Source: Archangium violaceum
GTDB taxonomy: Bacteria > Myxococcota > Myxococcia > Myxococcales > Myxococcaceae
Direction of reading: 5' to 3'
Assembly (NCBI RefSeq): GCF_016887565.1
Contig: NZ_CP069396.1
Coordinates: forward strand, 1 to 64,000
DNA: 64,000 nt
This document shows positions 42,178 through 49,984 of this stretch, piece after piece (the first letter of the stretch is position 1; each line of letters opens with the position of its first letter). Made by a program: the position numbers and the translations under genes. Below the pieces are notes generated by a model. That model saw only the letters and a program-made list of their open reading frames with translations. It was not told where the DNA came from and made no database searches.

Positions 42178-43777
42178 TCAGCCAGCGGTCACCTATCTCA
42201 ACCATGAGACGACGGTGGCGTCGTGGCTGCTGACGCGCGACCACAAGCGCATCGGGGTGATGTTCCTGGTGGGGGTCATCTTCGCGCTGCTCCTGGGCGG
42301 CATCTTCGCGATGGCGCTGCGAATCGAGCTGCTGACACCGGGGCCGACGGTGATGGGCCCGATGACGTACAACCGGATGTTCACCCTGCACGGGGTGACG
42401 ATGGTGTGGCTGTTCATGATTCCGGCGATTCCCTCGGCATTTGGCAACTTCGTGTTGCCGATCATGCTGGGGGCGAAGGACGTGGCGTTCCCGAGGCTGA
42501 ACCTGGCGTCGTTCTACATCTACCTGGCGGGGTCGATGCTGACGGTGTTCGGGATGCTGTGGAGCGGGGCGGACACGGGGTGGACGTTCTACACGCCATA
42601 CAGCACGGTCTCTCCGACGACGGTGACACCGATTCTGTTGGGGGTGTTCATCATCGGGTTCTCGACGATCATCACGGGGCTGAACTTCATCACGACGGTG
42701 CACACGCTGAGGGCGCCGGGGATGCACTGGACGCGGATCCCGCTGTTCGTGTGGACGATCTACGGCACGTCGGTGATTCAAGTGGTGGCGACGCCGGTGT
42801 TGGGGATGGTGTTGCTGCTGGTGACGGCGGAGCGGGTGCTGGGGATGGGGATCTTCGACCCGTCGCGAGGGGGAGATCCGGTGCTGTTCCAGCACATGTT
42901 CTGGTTCTACTCACACCCGGCGGTCTACATCATGGTGTTGCCGGCGATGGGGGTGATCACCGAGGTGGTGTGTGCGTACAGCCGGAAGAACATCTTCGGT
43001 TACAAGATGGTGGCGGCGAGCACGTTTGGGATTGCCTTCGTGGGGTTCTTCACGTGGGGGCACCACATGTTCGTGTCGGGGCAATCGACGTTCGGCTCGG
43101 GCATCTTCGGGGTGCTGAGCATGCTGGTGGCCATCTTCACGGCGATCAAGATCTTCAACTGGGTGGCGACGCTGTACGGGGGGTCGATCGATCTGAAGGT
43201 GCCATTGCTGTACGTGCTGGGATTCATCTTCCTGCTGATGTTCGGGGGGATGACGGGGGTGGCGGTGGCAACGACGTCGCTGGACGTGCACTGGCACGAC
43301 ACGTACTTCGTGGTGGCGCACTTCCACTACATCATGGTGGGGGCAGTGCTGATGGCGTTCCTGGCGGGGCTGCACTACTGGTGGCCGAAGATGTTCGGGA
43401 AGCTGTATCCGGAGCGTTGGTCGTTCCTGGCGGCGATGACGATCATCTTCGGGTTCATCGTGACGTTCCTGCCGCAGTTCCTGTTGGGGAACATGGGGAT
43501 GCCGCGGAGATACTACGAGTACCCGAGGGAGATGCAGTGGCTGCACGTGCTGAGCACGGCGGGGGCGTCGCTGCTGGCATTCGGTTTCGGGCTGATCGCC
43601 ATCTACCTGTTGTGGTCGCTGAGGTACGGGGAGGAGGCGCCGATGAACGCATGGGGCTCGAGGGGGTACGAGTGGTACAGCGGGTCTCCCCCGGTGCCGC
43701 ACAACTTCACGGAGGCGCCGAGGTTCGAGCGGGAGGTGCACGACTACACGGTGGTGGAGGGGCCGCGTGTCTACTGA
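42155..43777 (+). CDS. coxA: Cytochrome c oxidase subunit I
   Basis: The 540-residue haem-copper catalytic subunit with 12 helices. Key residues are visible: FTLHGVTMVWLF (low-spin haem His), FWFYSHPAVYIMVLPAMG (CuB His and Tyr of the cross-link), GHHMF (two CuB His), and WHDTYFVVAHFHYIM (high- and low-spin haem ligands). It reduces oxygen to water and pumps protons. The ATG lies 23 bases before the coxB stop. The end overlaps coxC by 11 bases. Confidence 0.97.
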   Translation: MNPAAGSNQPAVTYLNHETTVASWLLTRDHKRIGVMFLVGVIFALLLGGIFAMALRIELLTPGPTVMGPMTYNRMFTLHGVTMVWLFMIPAIPSAFGNFVLPIMLGAKDVAFPRLNLASFYIYLAGSMLTVFGMLWSGADTGWTFYTPYSTVSPTTVTPILLGVFIIGFSTIITGLNFITTVHTLRAPGMHWTRIPLFVWTIYGTSVIQVVATPVLGMVLLLVTAERVLGMGIFDPSRGGDPVLFQHMFWFYSHPAVYIMVLPAMGVITEVVCAYSRKNIFGYKMVAASTFGIAFVGFFTWGHHMFVSGQSTFGSGIFGVLSMLVAIFTAIKIFNWVATLYGGSIDLKVPLLYVLGFIFLLMFGGMTGVAVATTSLDVHWHDTYFVVAHFHYIMVGAVLMAFLAGLHYWWPKMFGKLYPERWSFLAAMTIIFGFIVTFLPQFLLGNMGMPRRYYEYPREMQWLHVLSTAGASLLAFGFGLIAIYLLWSLRYGEEAPMNAWGSRGYEWYSGSPPVPHNFTEAPRFEREVHDYTVVEGPRVY

Positions 43778-44405
43778 GAGCTCGCCGTGGGAGGAGCACT
43801 TCGGGAGCAGGGAGAACCAGAGCGTGGCGGCGCAGCTGGGGATGTGGATCTTCCTGGGCTCGGAGGTGTTGCTGTTCACGAACCTGTTCGTCGGGTACGC
43901 GGTGTACCGGTACTACTACCCGGAGGTCTTCGTCGAGGCGAGCAAGCACCTGAAGGCGGAGTGGGCGATGGTGCAGACGCTGCTGCTGGTGACGAGCAGC
44001 CTGTTCGTGGTGTTGGCGGTGCACTACATCCGGCAGGGCCGGCAATTGCTGACGGTGCTGGTGTTGGTATTGGCGATCGGGATGGGGTTGGGGTTCCTGG
44101 GGATCAAGGGATGGGAGTACTGGGAGCACTGGAAGGAGGGGGCGCTGCCTGGGGAGTACTACCGACTGGAGGAGCTACCGGAGCGAGGGGGTAGCCTGTT
44201 CTTCACGCTGTATTTCCTGCTCACGGGGTTGCATGCCATCCACATGTTGGTGGCGTTGGGGCTGCTGGGGTGGCTGGTGTGGGGCGCACTGTCTGGGAAA
44301 TACACGGCCGAATATCACATTCCGGTGGAGGTAGGAGGGCTGTACTGGCACCTGGTGGACATCTTCTGGCTGTTCATCTTCCCACTGCTGTACCTGGTGG
44401 AGTGA
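43767..44405 (+). CDS. coxC: Cytochrome c oxidase subunit III
   Basis: A 212-residue membrane protein with five helices and the subunit III motifs GMWIFLGSEVLLFTNLFVGYAVYRYYYPEVF, FLLTGLHAIHMLVALGLL and EVGGLYWHLVDIFWLFIFPLLYLVE. The long loop EYWEHWKEGALPGEYYRLEELPERGGSLFFTLYF is typical of the caa3-type form. It begins with a GTG 11 bases inside coxA. Confidence 0.95.
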   Translation: MSTESSPWEEHFGSRENQSVAAQLGMWIFLGSEVLLFTNLFVGYAVYRYYYPEVFVEASKHLKAEWAMVQTLLLVTSSLFVVLAVHYIRQGRQLLTVLVLVLAIGMGLGFLGIKGWEYWEHWKEGALPGEYYRLEELPERGGSLFFTLYFLLTGLHAIHMLVALGLLGWLVWGALSGKYTAEYHIPVEVGGLYWHLVDIFWLFIFPLLYLVE

Positions 44406-44414
44406 GGGGGGACC

Positions 44415-44804
44415 ATGACGGAGGAGAAGAAGAAGTCCGCATGGGGGTACGTGGTGGTGTGGGGAGTGTTGGCGGTGCTGACGGTAGCGACGTGGGTGTT
44501 GGGGACGAAGATAAAGCTGGGGGTGTTTTCGCTGCCGGTGGCGTTGGGGATCGCGGTGGTGAAGACGGTGTTGGTGGCGATGTTCTTCATGCACTTGGTG
44601 GAGCAGCGAGGGGCGAGGAGGGTGGTGTTGCCGGTGTCGGCGGTATTTCTCTGTTTGCTCCTGGGAGTGACGTTATTGGAGGCGATGACGAGGATCCGGA
44701 TGGCGAGGCCGGACGGAATCGAGGAGGAGCTGGAGCCCAAGAGGCCAGCCTCGACGAGAACGGCGCCACCGGGAAGCGGGGCCAAGCGGTTGATGGGTAA
44801 CTGA
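44415..44804 (+). CDS. coxD: Cytochrome c oxidase subunit IV family protein
   Basis: A 129-residue protein with three membrane helices (WGYVVVWGVLAVLTVATWVL, LPVALGIAVVKTVLVAMFFMHL, VVLPVSAVFLCLLLGVTLLEAM) in the pattern of prokaryotic COX4 (caa3 subunit IV). The basic C-terminal tail is cytoplasmic. Last gene of the operon, 9 bases after coxC; paired REP-like elements follow. Confidence 0.92.
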   Translation: MTEEKKKSAWGYVVVWGVLAVLTVATWVLGTKIKLGVFSLPVALGIAVVKTVLVAMFFMHLVEQRGARRVVLPVSAVFLCLLLGVTLLEAMTRIRMARPDGIEEELEPKRPASTRTAPPGSGAKRLMGN

Positions 44805-44816
44805 GTTCCAACCCAA

Positions 44817-44917
44817 CCCCTCTCCCTCCGGGAGAGGGACGGGGTGAGGGTATCAAGGAACTCGGGTTGAGCCCGTGTATGCCCCCTCTCCCTCTGGGAG
44901 AGGGCTGGGGTGAGGGT
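44817..44917. repeat. Paired REP-like elements (2 copies)
   Basis: Two units at 44817-44851 and 44883-44917, same orientation, 66 bp apart, with a spacer containing CTCGGGTTGAGCCCGTG that resembles the spacer of the 2202 pair. They lie directly behind the respiratory operon and may stabilise or end its transcript. Confidence 0.85.
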
Positions 44918-45151
44918 CTACCGCTGGTAGAACTTGACGCCGGAGACGAGGGTTCCGTCGATCATCTGCGAGGTGACGACGAGCAGGCCGTTGGAGACGC
45001 TGAATTCAGGACTCCGCGCCACCTGTTCTGTCCGTCGTATGCGCCATCCGCCATGAATGACCTCGTCTGTAGGGAAATGCGTCTTGGGAGACGGGGCGCT
45101 CCTTGCAGGAGTTGAATCAGGTACGTTCCGCCACCCAGCAGCCAGGTCCAC
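44918..45151 (-). pseudogene. Possible gene fragment (77 codons)
   Basis: An isolated minus-strand ORF ending SPEFSVSNGLLVVTSQMIDGTLVSGVKFYQR, which looks like real protein sequence (the C-terminal strands of a repeat protein), while its N-terminal half does not. The stop falls directly at the edge of a REP-like unit. It may be the remnant of a gene cut by rearrangement. The rest of the 44805-45168 gap holds only the REP pair. Confidence 0.25.
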
Positions 45152-45168
45152 GGGGGCGGAGGCAAGCC

Positions 45169-45819
45169 ATGACTGAGGAAGAGAAGCTGAAGGAAGAGAA
45201 GCTGAAGGAAGAGAAGCTGAAGGAAGAGAAGCTGATCCTCGAGGGCGTTCGGAGGCTCGTCGACCAGTTCGCGAAGGAGTTCCTCGAGCAACCGTATCGA
45301 TACTGGCAGGAGATCGATGTGCAGGTGGCGCTCACCTCGCGTATCGACGCATTGCTTCGGTCGCTGGGGCTCGACCTGGTGCGAGGCAACTATCCCCGGG
45401 CGCTCACCGGGTTCCAAGGGAATCAACTGTGGAGCAGGGTGTCGTGTGAGCCATCCATCTGGATGGAGTGGAAGGGGAAGTGGAGCCGCTGCAATCCAGA
45501 TATCGTCATCTGGAAGCATCTCGAGGACGAGAATGATCCGCCGGATCAGCTCGGCGAAAAGTGGCGTGGGAACTGGCCGATGCTCTGGGCCTGCGAGATC
45601 AAGCTCGATGATGTGAAGAAGACGGGCTGGGACGAGAAGAAGCTCGTTCAGTTGCTCAAGTCTGGTGAGCTGGATTTCGGCTGCATCGTCGACATCTCAC
45701 GCAAGCCCGGAGCAAAGCCCGAGGAGGAAACGAAGGAGGAGGGCAAGCTTCAAGTCCTGAAGTTCGCGCTTCCCTCGTTGCCGTCGAAGAAATTGAAGGC
45801 GACGAATGACGAGACGTAG
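45169..45819 (+). CDS. PD-(D/E)XK-like protein with N-terminal KLKEE repeats
   Basis: A 216-residue soluble protein. Residues 6-22 are a tandem of four KLKEE units encoded by near-perfect 15-bp DNA repeats, forming a charged helix. The core then reads NPDIVIW (Asp111) and, about 30 residues on, WACEIKLDD (Glu143, Lys145), the PD...ExK pattern of restriction-endonuclease-like folds. A Glu in RYWQEIDVQVALTSRIDALL could complete the site. No partner methylase is nearby; the immunity-like gene at 45973 is close downstream. It could be a nuclease effector or a defence protein. I do not recognise a named family. Confidence 0.65.
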   Translation: MTEEEKLKEEKLKEEKLKEEKLILEGVRRLVDQFAKEFLEQPYRYWQEIDVQVALTSRIDALLRSLGLDLVRGNYPRALTGFQGNQLWSRVSCEPSIWMEWKGKWSRCNPDIVIWKHLEDENDPPDQLGEKWRGNWPMLWACEIKLDDVKKTGWDEKKLVQLLKSGELDFGCIVDISRKPGAKPEEETKEEGKLQVLKFALPSLPSKKLKATNDET

Positions 45820-45823
45820 TGGA

Positions 45824-45976
45824 GTGTCCCCGCCTGTGGGGGGAGGGCGTGAGACCCGCTACGGCTTCGTCCTGGGCAACTCGACGGTGAGGAAGGGCGT
45901 GGGGTCGATGCCCGCGCGGCGCAGTGGACCCGCCGAGGTCGAGCTCATCGGCCCGCGGGAGGGAGTCTTCCGGTGA
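45824..45976 (+). CDS. Short ORF (50 codons) overlapping the immunity gene start
   Basis: GTG-initiated frame reading MSPPVGGGRETRYGFVLGNS... to ...VELIGPREGVFR, whose stop overlaps the GTG of the next gene as GTGA. Such overlaps usually join true genes, and toxin genes normally precede immunity genes. It starts five bases after the stop of the PD-(D/E)XK gene. It may be a real small protein or the last 50 residues of a lost toxin. No domain is recognisable. Confidence 0.35.
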   Translation: MSPPVGGGRETRYGFVLGNSTVRKGVGSMPARRSGPAEVELIGPREGVFR

Positions 45977-46890
45977 GCGAACGCTATCCGAGAATCCGCC
46001 TCCGTACGGAGTCCAGAGGCTATTTGATCTACGAGGGCTTGCGGCTGGACTTCTACATGCGCCGGCCGCACACGGAGATGGCGCGGGCGGTAATGCGCTC
46101 GATGGACACCTACGTGCAAGCGGTGGGCGTGGAGAACCTCGGTTTCTATATGGACGACGAGGGCGAATATTGGGAACTCGACCAGGAGGGTTGGGCACTG
46201 ACACGGCGCAATCTGCTGGAGGATCGCTGGCCTCGCATCATCCTGCGGGACGCGAGAACGGAGGGTCCGCAGCGGTACCGTTTCGAGTACTACGGCAGAC
46301 GACTCGACGACCCTGATTGGAAAAGGTCGGAGAAGTATGCCTGCGTGGCCTCGTTCTGGCTGTCCACGGAGTACCTGGAGGAGCAGGGACCGGGGCGGGT
46401 GCGAGCGCTGGCGCTGGCGCTGGCGGCCCCTTTGCCTTTCTGCTCCGGCAACGGAGGACTGGCCTTCCTGGGCTTGAACGATGCGGTAGGCGTGACGAAG
46501 GAGATCCAGGACCGGTGCTTCCGCTACCCCGGCATGGACATCCCGGATGTGGCGCTCTACTCGTACAACATCGGCACGCGGGTGCGAGGCCCCTCGTGGC
46601 TGACGTTCCTGGGACAGCCGGTGCTGGGAGAACTGGGCGGCGCGGCGGCGTTGCGCGCGCGGCTGCATTCTCCGGACACCACGGTGCGGGAGTTGGACGG
46701 CGAACGGGCGGTGGTGACGCTGGGGGAGTGGCCGGACGCGGGTGATACCGAGCAGGGCCGCACACTGCCCGCCTACCGCGAGCTGGCGCGCGTCCTGGAG
46801 CCCTGGCTCTACGAAGGCCCCCTGCCCGAGAGCCAATTCCGCCCGGAGGACAGACGCCGCTGGGAGCGCCGGTTCCTCGACGAACCGTAA
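45973..46890 (+). CDS. DUF3396/TsiV-like immunity family protein
   Basis: A 305-residue cytoplasmic protein of the type annotated as DUF3396 (type VI immunity family), frequent in myxobacteria beside nuclease toxins. Features: GYLIYEGLRLDFYMRRPHTEMARAVMRSMDTYVQAV at the start, ASFWLSTEYLEEQGPGRVRALALALAAPLPFCSGNGGLAFLG in the middle, RCFRYPGMDIPDVALYSYNIGTRVRGPSWLTFLGQPVLGELGG and a C-terminal WLYEGPLPESQFRPEDRRRWERRFL. It probably binds and blocks a cognate toxin. No full toxin gene adjoins it; the 50-codon ORF and PD-(D/E)XK gene upstream are the only candidates. Confidence 0.75.
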   Translation: MSERYPRIRLRTESRGYLIYEGLRLDFYMRRPHTEMARAVMRSMDTYVQAVGVENLGFYMDDEGEYWELDQEGWALTRRNLLEDRWPRIILRDARTEGPQRYRFEYYGRRLDDPDWKRSEKYACVASFWLSTEYLEEQGPGRVRALALALAAPLPFCSGNGGLAFLGLNDAVGVTKEIQDRCFRYPGMDIPDVALYSYNIGTRVRGPSWLTFLGQPVLGELGGAAALRARLHSPDTTVRELDGERAVVTLGEWPDAGDTEQGRTLPAYRELARVLEPWLYEGPLPESQFRPEDRRRWERRFLDEP

Positions 46891-46969
46891 GGGCGCGTGG
46901 GGCCGTGTAACCGCCGGTGGGCCATTTGCGTACGGGATTTCGTCCACGTCTTCCACGGTGCCAATCCCC

Positions 46970-48205
46970 ATGACGCTCCTCGCCCTCCCCCGTTCGCGGA
47001 CCCCCTCTCTGCCCCGGACCCCGTCTCTTCGACTGCCCAAGAAGCTCGAGACGCCTCGTCCCCAGACGACGGTGGCGCCCCGCGACACGATCCGTGCGCG
47101 GCTCAACGGGGACACCTTCACGGCGGGGGCGCGCCGGTTGGACCTGGACGGAGACAAGCTCCCGGGGTCGCCCAAGCCCCCGCGGCTGACGGAGAACCAG
47201 CGGGCTTACTTCGAGCTCATCCGCAAGGGACCGCCCCAGCGCGAGGACTACCCGAAGACGTTGGCGGGCATCCTCGAGTACGGCCGGGCCAAGAACGACT
47301 ATGAAGCCCAGAAGCACACGCTCGAGCAGAAGCTCCGCTACGACGAGCTGAAGGCGCAGGGCGAGCCCCGGCGCGAGGACTTTCCCGACACCTTGCCGGG
47401 CACCATCCAATACCTGGGTGCCAAGGCCGCCTACATCAATGAGGTCAGCGAGCTGCAGGAGGAGCTCGGCCCCACCGCCCTGCGCGAGTACGAGGAGTCG
47501 GTGACGAGCAGCACCTCGACGGGCAGGGCGCTGCTCGAGGAGGCCGAGCGCCTGGGCATTCCCGTCCACGTCCTGTCGGATGCCGAATACGCCGAGCGCT
47601 ATCCCGGCACGGGCGGCGTCACCGTCAATGGCGAGGTCTACATCCCCTATTCGGCGCTCGAACAGGATGAGCCGGGGGTGCTCGAGCACGAGCTCACGCA
47701 CGCCGTGCTCGGCCCGAAGCTCGGTTCGGGCACGGACCCCCTCGATGAGCGCATCGAGCGGATTCGGGAGGCCTTCGAGCGCATCGGCCTGGACCCCGAG
47801 GATGGGGAGCGGCTCGCGCGCAACACGCAGGGCTGGAGCAACGGAGAGACGCTGGACCACGTGCAGACGTACGTGGTGGACGTGGACCAGGAGCGCGAGC
47901 GCCGGGGGCTGCCGCCGCTGTCGCCCAGGCAGCGGGACGAGCTCTACGAGCAGGCGGCGCTGCGCGAGGCGGCGCTGGGCCTGCAGCGGGCGATCGACGA
48001 GGGGGAGATGACGGAGGAGGAGGCGCGCGAGGCATGGGCCCGCCTTCCCCAGGGCCGGGCCCACCCGGCTCCGAGCAACGGGAGCTTCCGCGACTTCATC
48101 GAGCCCTACACGGATGAGTCCGCGGTGCGCGAGACGGCCTTCCCCGAGGACCGCACGGGCAAGGGCATGAAGCTCATGGCGCGTCTGGCCTCCATGAGGG
48201 GCTGA
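46970..48205 (+). CDS. HExxH putative metallopeptidase (411 aa)
   Basis: The protein begins with a Ser/Pro/Thr-rich basic stretch (TLLALPRSRTPSLPRTPSLRLPKK), lacks a classical signal peptide, and has a repeated helical segment (KGPPQREDYPKTLAGILEYGRAKNDY and QGEPRREDFPDTLPGTIQYLGAKAAY, about 85-150). The zinc motif HELTH is at 240-244, preceded by VNGEVYIPYSALEQDEPGVLE, the strand and helix order of gluzincin-like peptidases; a third ligand may be in NGETLDHVQTY. The C-terminal half is acidic and helical. It may be a secreted effector peptidase, and its proximity to an immunity-type gene supports this, but it is unproven. Confidence 0.6.
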   Translation: MTLLALPRSRTPSLPRTPSLRLPKKLETPRPQTTVAPRDTIRARLNGDTFTAGARRLDLDGDKLPGSPKPPRLTENQRAYFELIRKGPPQREDYPKTLAGILEYGRAKNDYEAQKHTLEQKLRYDELKAQGEPRREDFPDTLPGTIQYLGAKAAYINEVSELQEELGPTALREYEESVTSSTSTGRALLEEAERLGIPVHVLSDAEYAERYPGTGGVTVNGEVYIPYSALEQDEPGVLEHELTHAVLGPKLGSGTDPLDERIERIREAFERIGLDPEDGERLARNTQGWSNGETLDHVQTYVVDVDQERERRGLPPLSPRQRDELYEQAALREAALGLQRAIDEGEMTEEEAREAWARLPQGRAHPAPSNGSFRDFIEPYTDESAVRETAFPEDRTGKGMKLMARLASMRG

Positions 48206-48268
48206 CGCCCGGGGGACGGGCCACTACAGTGGCGAGGCCCATGCCCCTTCCGGGTACAGGGGGGAATC

Positions 48269-49363
48269 ATGAAACGCCTCGTCCTCGGTCTCGCCCTGCT
48301 CTCCGGCTGTGCCACACCCCGTCAGGCCGAGCCGCCGGTCACTCCGGCGGCCGCCGCGCCCGAGGCGCCGCGCAAGCCCGACTCCGTCTATGTCTTCGAG
48401 GGAGTGGAGGTCTTCGGCTCGCGCAAGGTGCCCCGGGAGAAGCTGCTCGCGCTCATCACGCTGCCGGCGGCGGGCACGCGGCTGGATCTCGAGAAGGACC
48501 CACAGGCGTTCGTCGCGAGCCTGATGGAGAGCAAGAAGCGGCTCACGGAGGCGTATCCCTTCGCGTTCATCCGGATGTCGGTGAGCCAGGACAAGAATCA
48601 CACGATGCGGGTGATGGTGGACCTGGTGGACACGGGGGACGAGTGGCGCATGCCCTTCTCCGCCGAGCCGACGGGGGACGTGGCGGATCCAGAGGGCCTG
48701 CTCGCGGCCTGGTCGGACTATCTGAAGACATTCTGGCGGCTGCGGAGCGAGGGCGCGGTCCCCGAGTGGGGAATGGGCACGTGCCGGGCGCCCCTGGGGT
48801 GCTACGGAGGCTTCGATCACCCCGAGCTCGCGCCCCTGGAGCAGCGCTTCCTCGAGGGGGTACCCCGTAACGCCGAGGCGCTCGTGCGGGTGCTGCGTGA
48901 GGACCGGGACGGAGGCAAGCGGATGAACGCGCTCATGCTGCTGACCTATCTGTCCTCGCCCGAGCAGCTGGTGGCGGCCATCCTCCCGTCGGTGCGGGAC
49001 TCCAACGAGGGCGTGCGCAACGAGGCGCTGCGCCGGCTGGGCTCGGCGAGGCAGGTGTCGAAGAAGCCCGGGCTCGTCCCGGTGGATCCGGTGCTCGAGG
49101 CGCTCTGGTATCCGCTGGAGTCCGACCGGAACAAGGCGGGCTGGACGCTGGTGCACATCCTGGAGGCGGAGGAGACGGTGCCGCGCGAGCGGATCCTCCA
49201 GAAGGCGGGCGAGGTGCTGGTGGAGATGGCGGGGATGCGCTCGGAGCTCGACCGCGAGCCGGCGCGCAAGGTGCTCGCGAGGCTGGCGGGGAAGGACCTC
49301 GGCGACGACGTGGCGGCGTGGCGCCACTGGTTGGCGCTGTCCCTGGGCAAGCCGTGTCATTAG
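48269..49363 (+). CDS. Lipoprotein with POTRA-like and HEAT-like parts
   Basis: A 364-residue lipoprotein (MKRLVLGLALLSGC, Cys14) with a Pro/Ala linker. Residues about 38-115 read VYVFEGVEVFGSRKVPREKLLALITLPAAGTRLDLEKDPQAFVASLMESKKRLTEAYPFAFIRMSV, which follows the POTRA pattern (strand-helix-helix-strand with an initial V-F-G-R-V-x-x-x-x-L). The second half is helical with HEAT-like units (LLTYLSSPEQLVAAILPSVRDSNEGVRNEALRRLGSA). POTRA modules bind peptides in transport proteins, so a periplasmic scaffold is plausible. AGGGGGGAATC precedes the ATG. Confidence 0.75.
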   Translation: MKRLVLGLALLSGCATPRQAEPPVTPAAAAPEAPRKPDSVYVFEGVEVFGSRKVPREKLLALITLPAAGTRLDLEKDPQAFVASLMESKKRLTEAYPFAFIRMSVSQDKNHTMRVMVDLVDTGDEWRMPFSAEPTGDVADPEGLLAAWSDYLKTFWRLRSEGAVPEWGMGTCRAPLGCYGGFDHPELAPLEQRFLEGVPRNAEALVRVLREDRDGGKRMNALMLLTYLSSPEQLVAAILPSVRDSNEGVRNEALRRLGSARQVSKKPGLVPVDPVLEALWYPLESDRNKAGWTLVHILEAEETVPRERILQKAGEVLVEMAGMRSELDREPARKVLARLAGKDLGDDVAAWRHWLALSLGKPCH

Positions 49364-49376
49364 GCTGGCGGGCACC

Positions 49377-49949
49377 ATGCTGACGGATGCCACGACCCTG
49401 CCCACGCTGGAGACGCCCCGCCTGCGGTTGCGCTGGATGACGGAGGCGGACGTGCCGGCGCTCTTCGAGCTCTTCTCCGACCGCGAGGTGACGCGTTACT
49501 GGAGCTGGTCGGCGTACACGGAGGTGGCGCAGGCGGAGAAGCTGTTGAGGAACATCCACGAGTACTTCGCCGAGCGCTCGCTGTTCCAGTGGGGCATCGC
49601 GCGGCGGGAGGACGACAAGGTGGTGGGCACGTGCACGCTGTCGGAGCTGAGCCGGCCGCACCGGCGTGCGGGCCTTGGGTACGCGCTGAACCGCGCCTGT
49701 TGGGGCCAGGGTTACGGGCGGGAGGCGGTGGGCCGGGTGGTGGAGTTCGGCTTCACGGTGCTGGAGCTGCACCGGCTGGAGGCGGACGTGGATCCGCGCA
49801 ACGTGAGCTCCATCAAGGTGCTGGAGGGCCTGGGCTTCCAGCACGAGGGCCTCCAGCGCGAGCGCTACATCATCGACGGCGAGGTGCAGGACGGGGTGCT
49901 GTACGGGCTGCTGCGGCGGGAGTGGCGGCCGGGTGCATCGACGCGGTGA
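49377..49949 (+). CDS. GNAT-family N-acetyltransferase (RimJ/RimL-like)
   Basis: A 190-residue acetyltransferase. It begins TPRLRLRWMTEADVPALFELFSDREVTRYW, typical of RimJ-type GNATs, and carries acetyl-CoA motif A in RRAGLGYALNRACWGQGYGREAVGRVVEFGF, then DVDPRNVSSIKVLEGLGFQHEG. Substrates are usually N-terminal amino groups or small amines; the true one is unknown. Its stop overlaps a GTG in the frame of the next gene. Confidence 0.92.
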   Translation: MLTDATTLPTLETPRLRLRWMTEADVPALFELFSDREVTRYWSWSAYTEVAQAEKLLRNIHEYFAERSLFQWGIARREDDKVVGTCTLSELSRPHRRAGLGYALNRACWGQGYGREAVGRVVEFGFTVLELHRLEADVDPRNVSSIKVLEGLGFQHEGLQRERYIIDGEVQDGVLYGLLRREWRPGASTR

Positions 49950-49984
49950 AACCCGGACGGAAGCCTGGCAGGAAGCAGGCCCTC

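Noticed and set aside
44918-45519. Longer minus-strand ORF overlapping the PD-(D/E)XK gene
   Set aside because: It is antisense to a gene with good codon use and ribosome-binding context; only a short possible fragment at 44918-45151 is listed.
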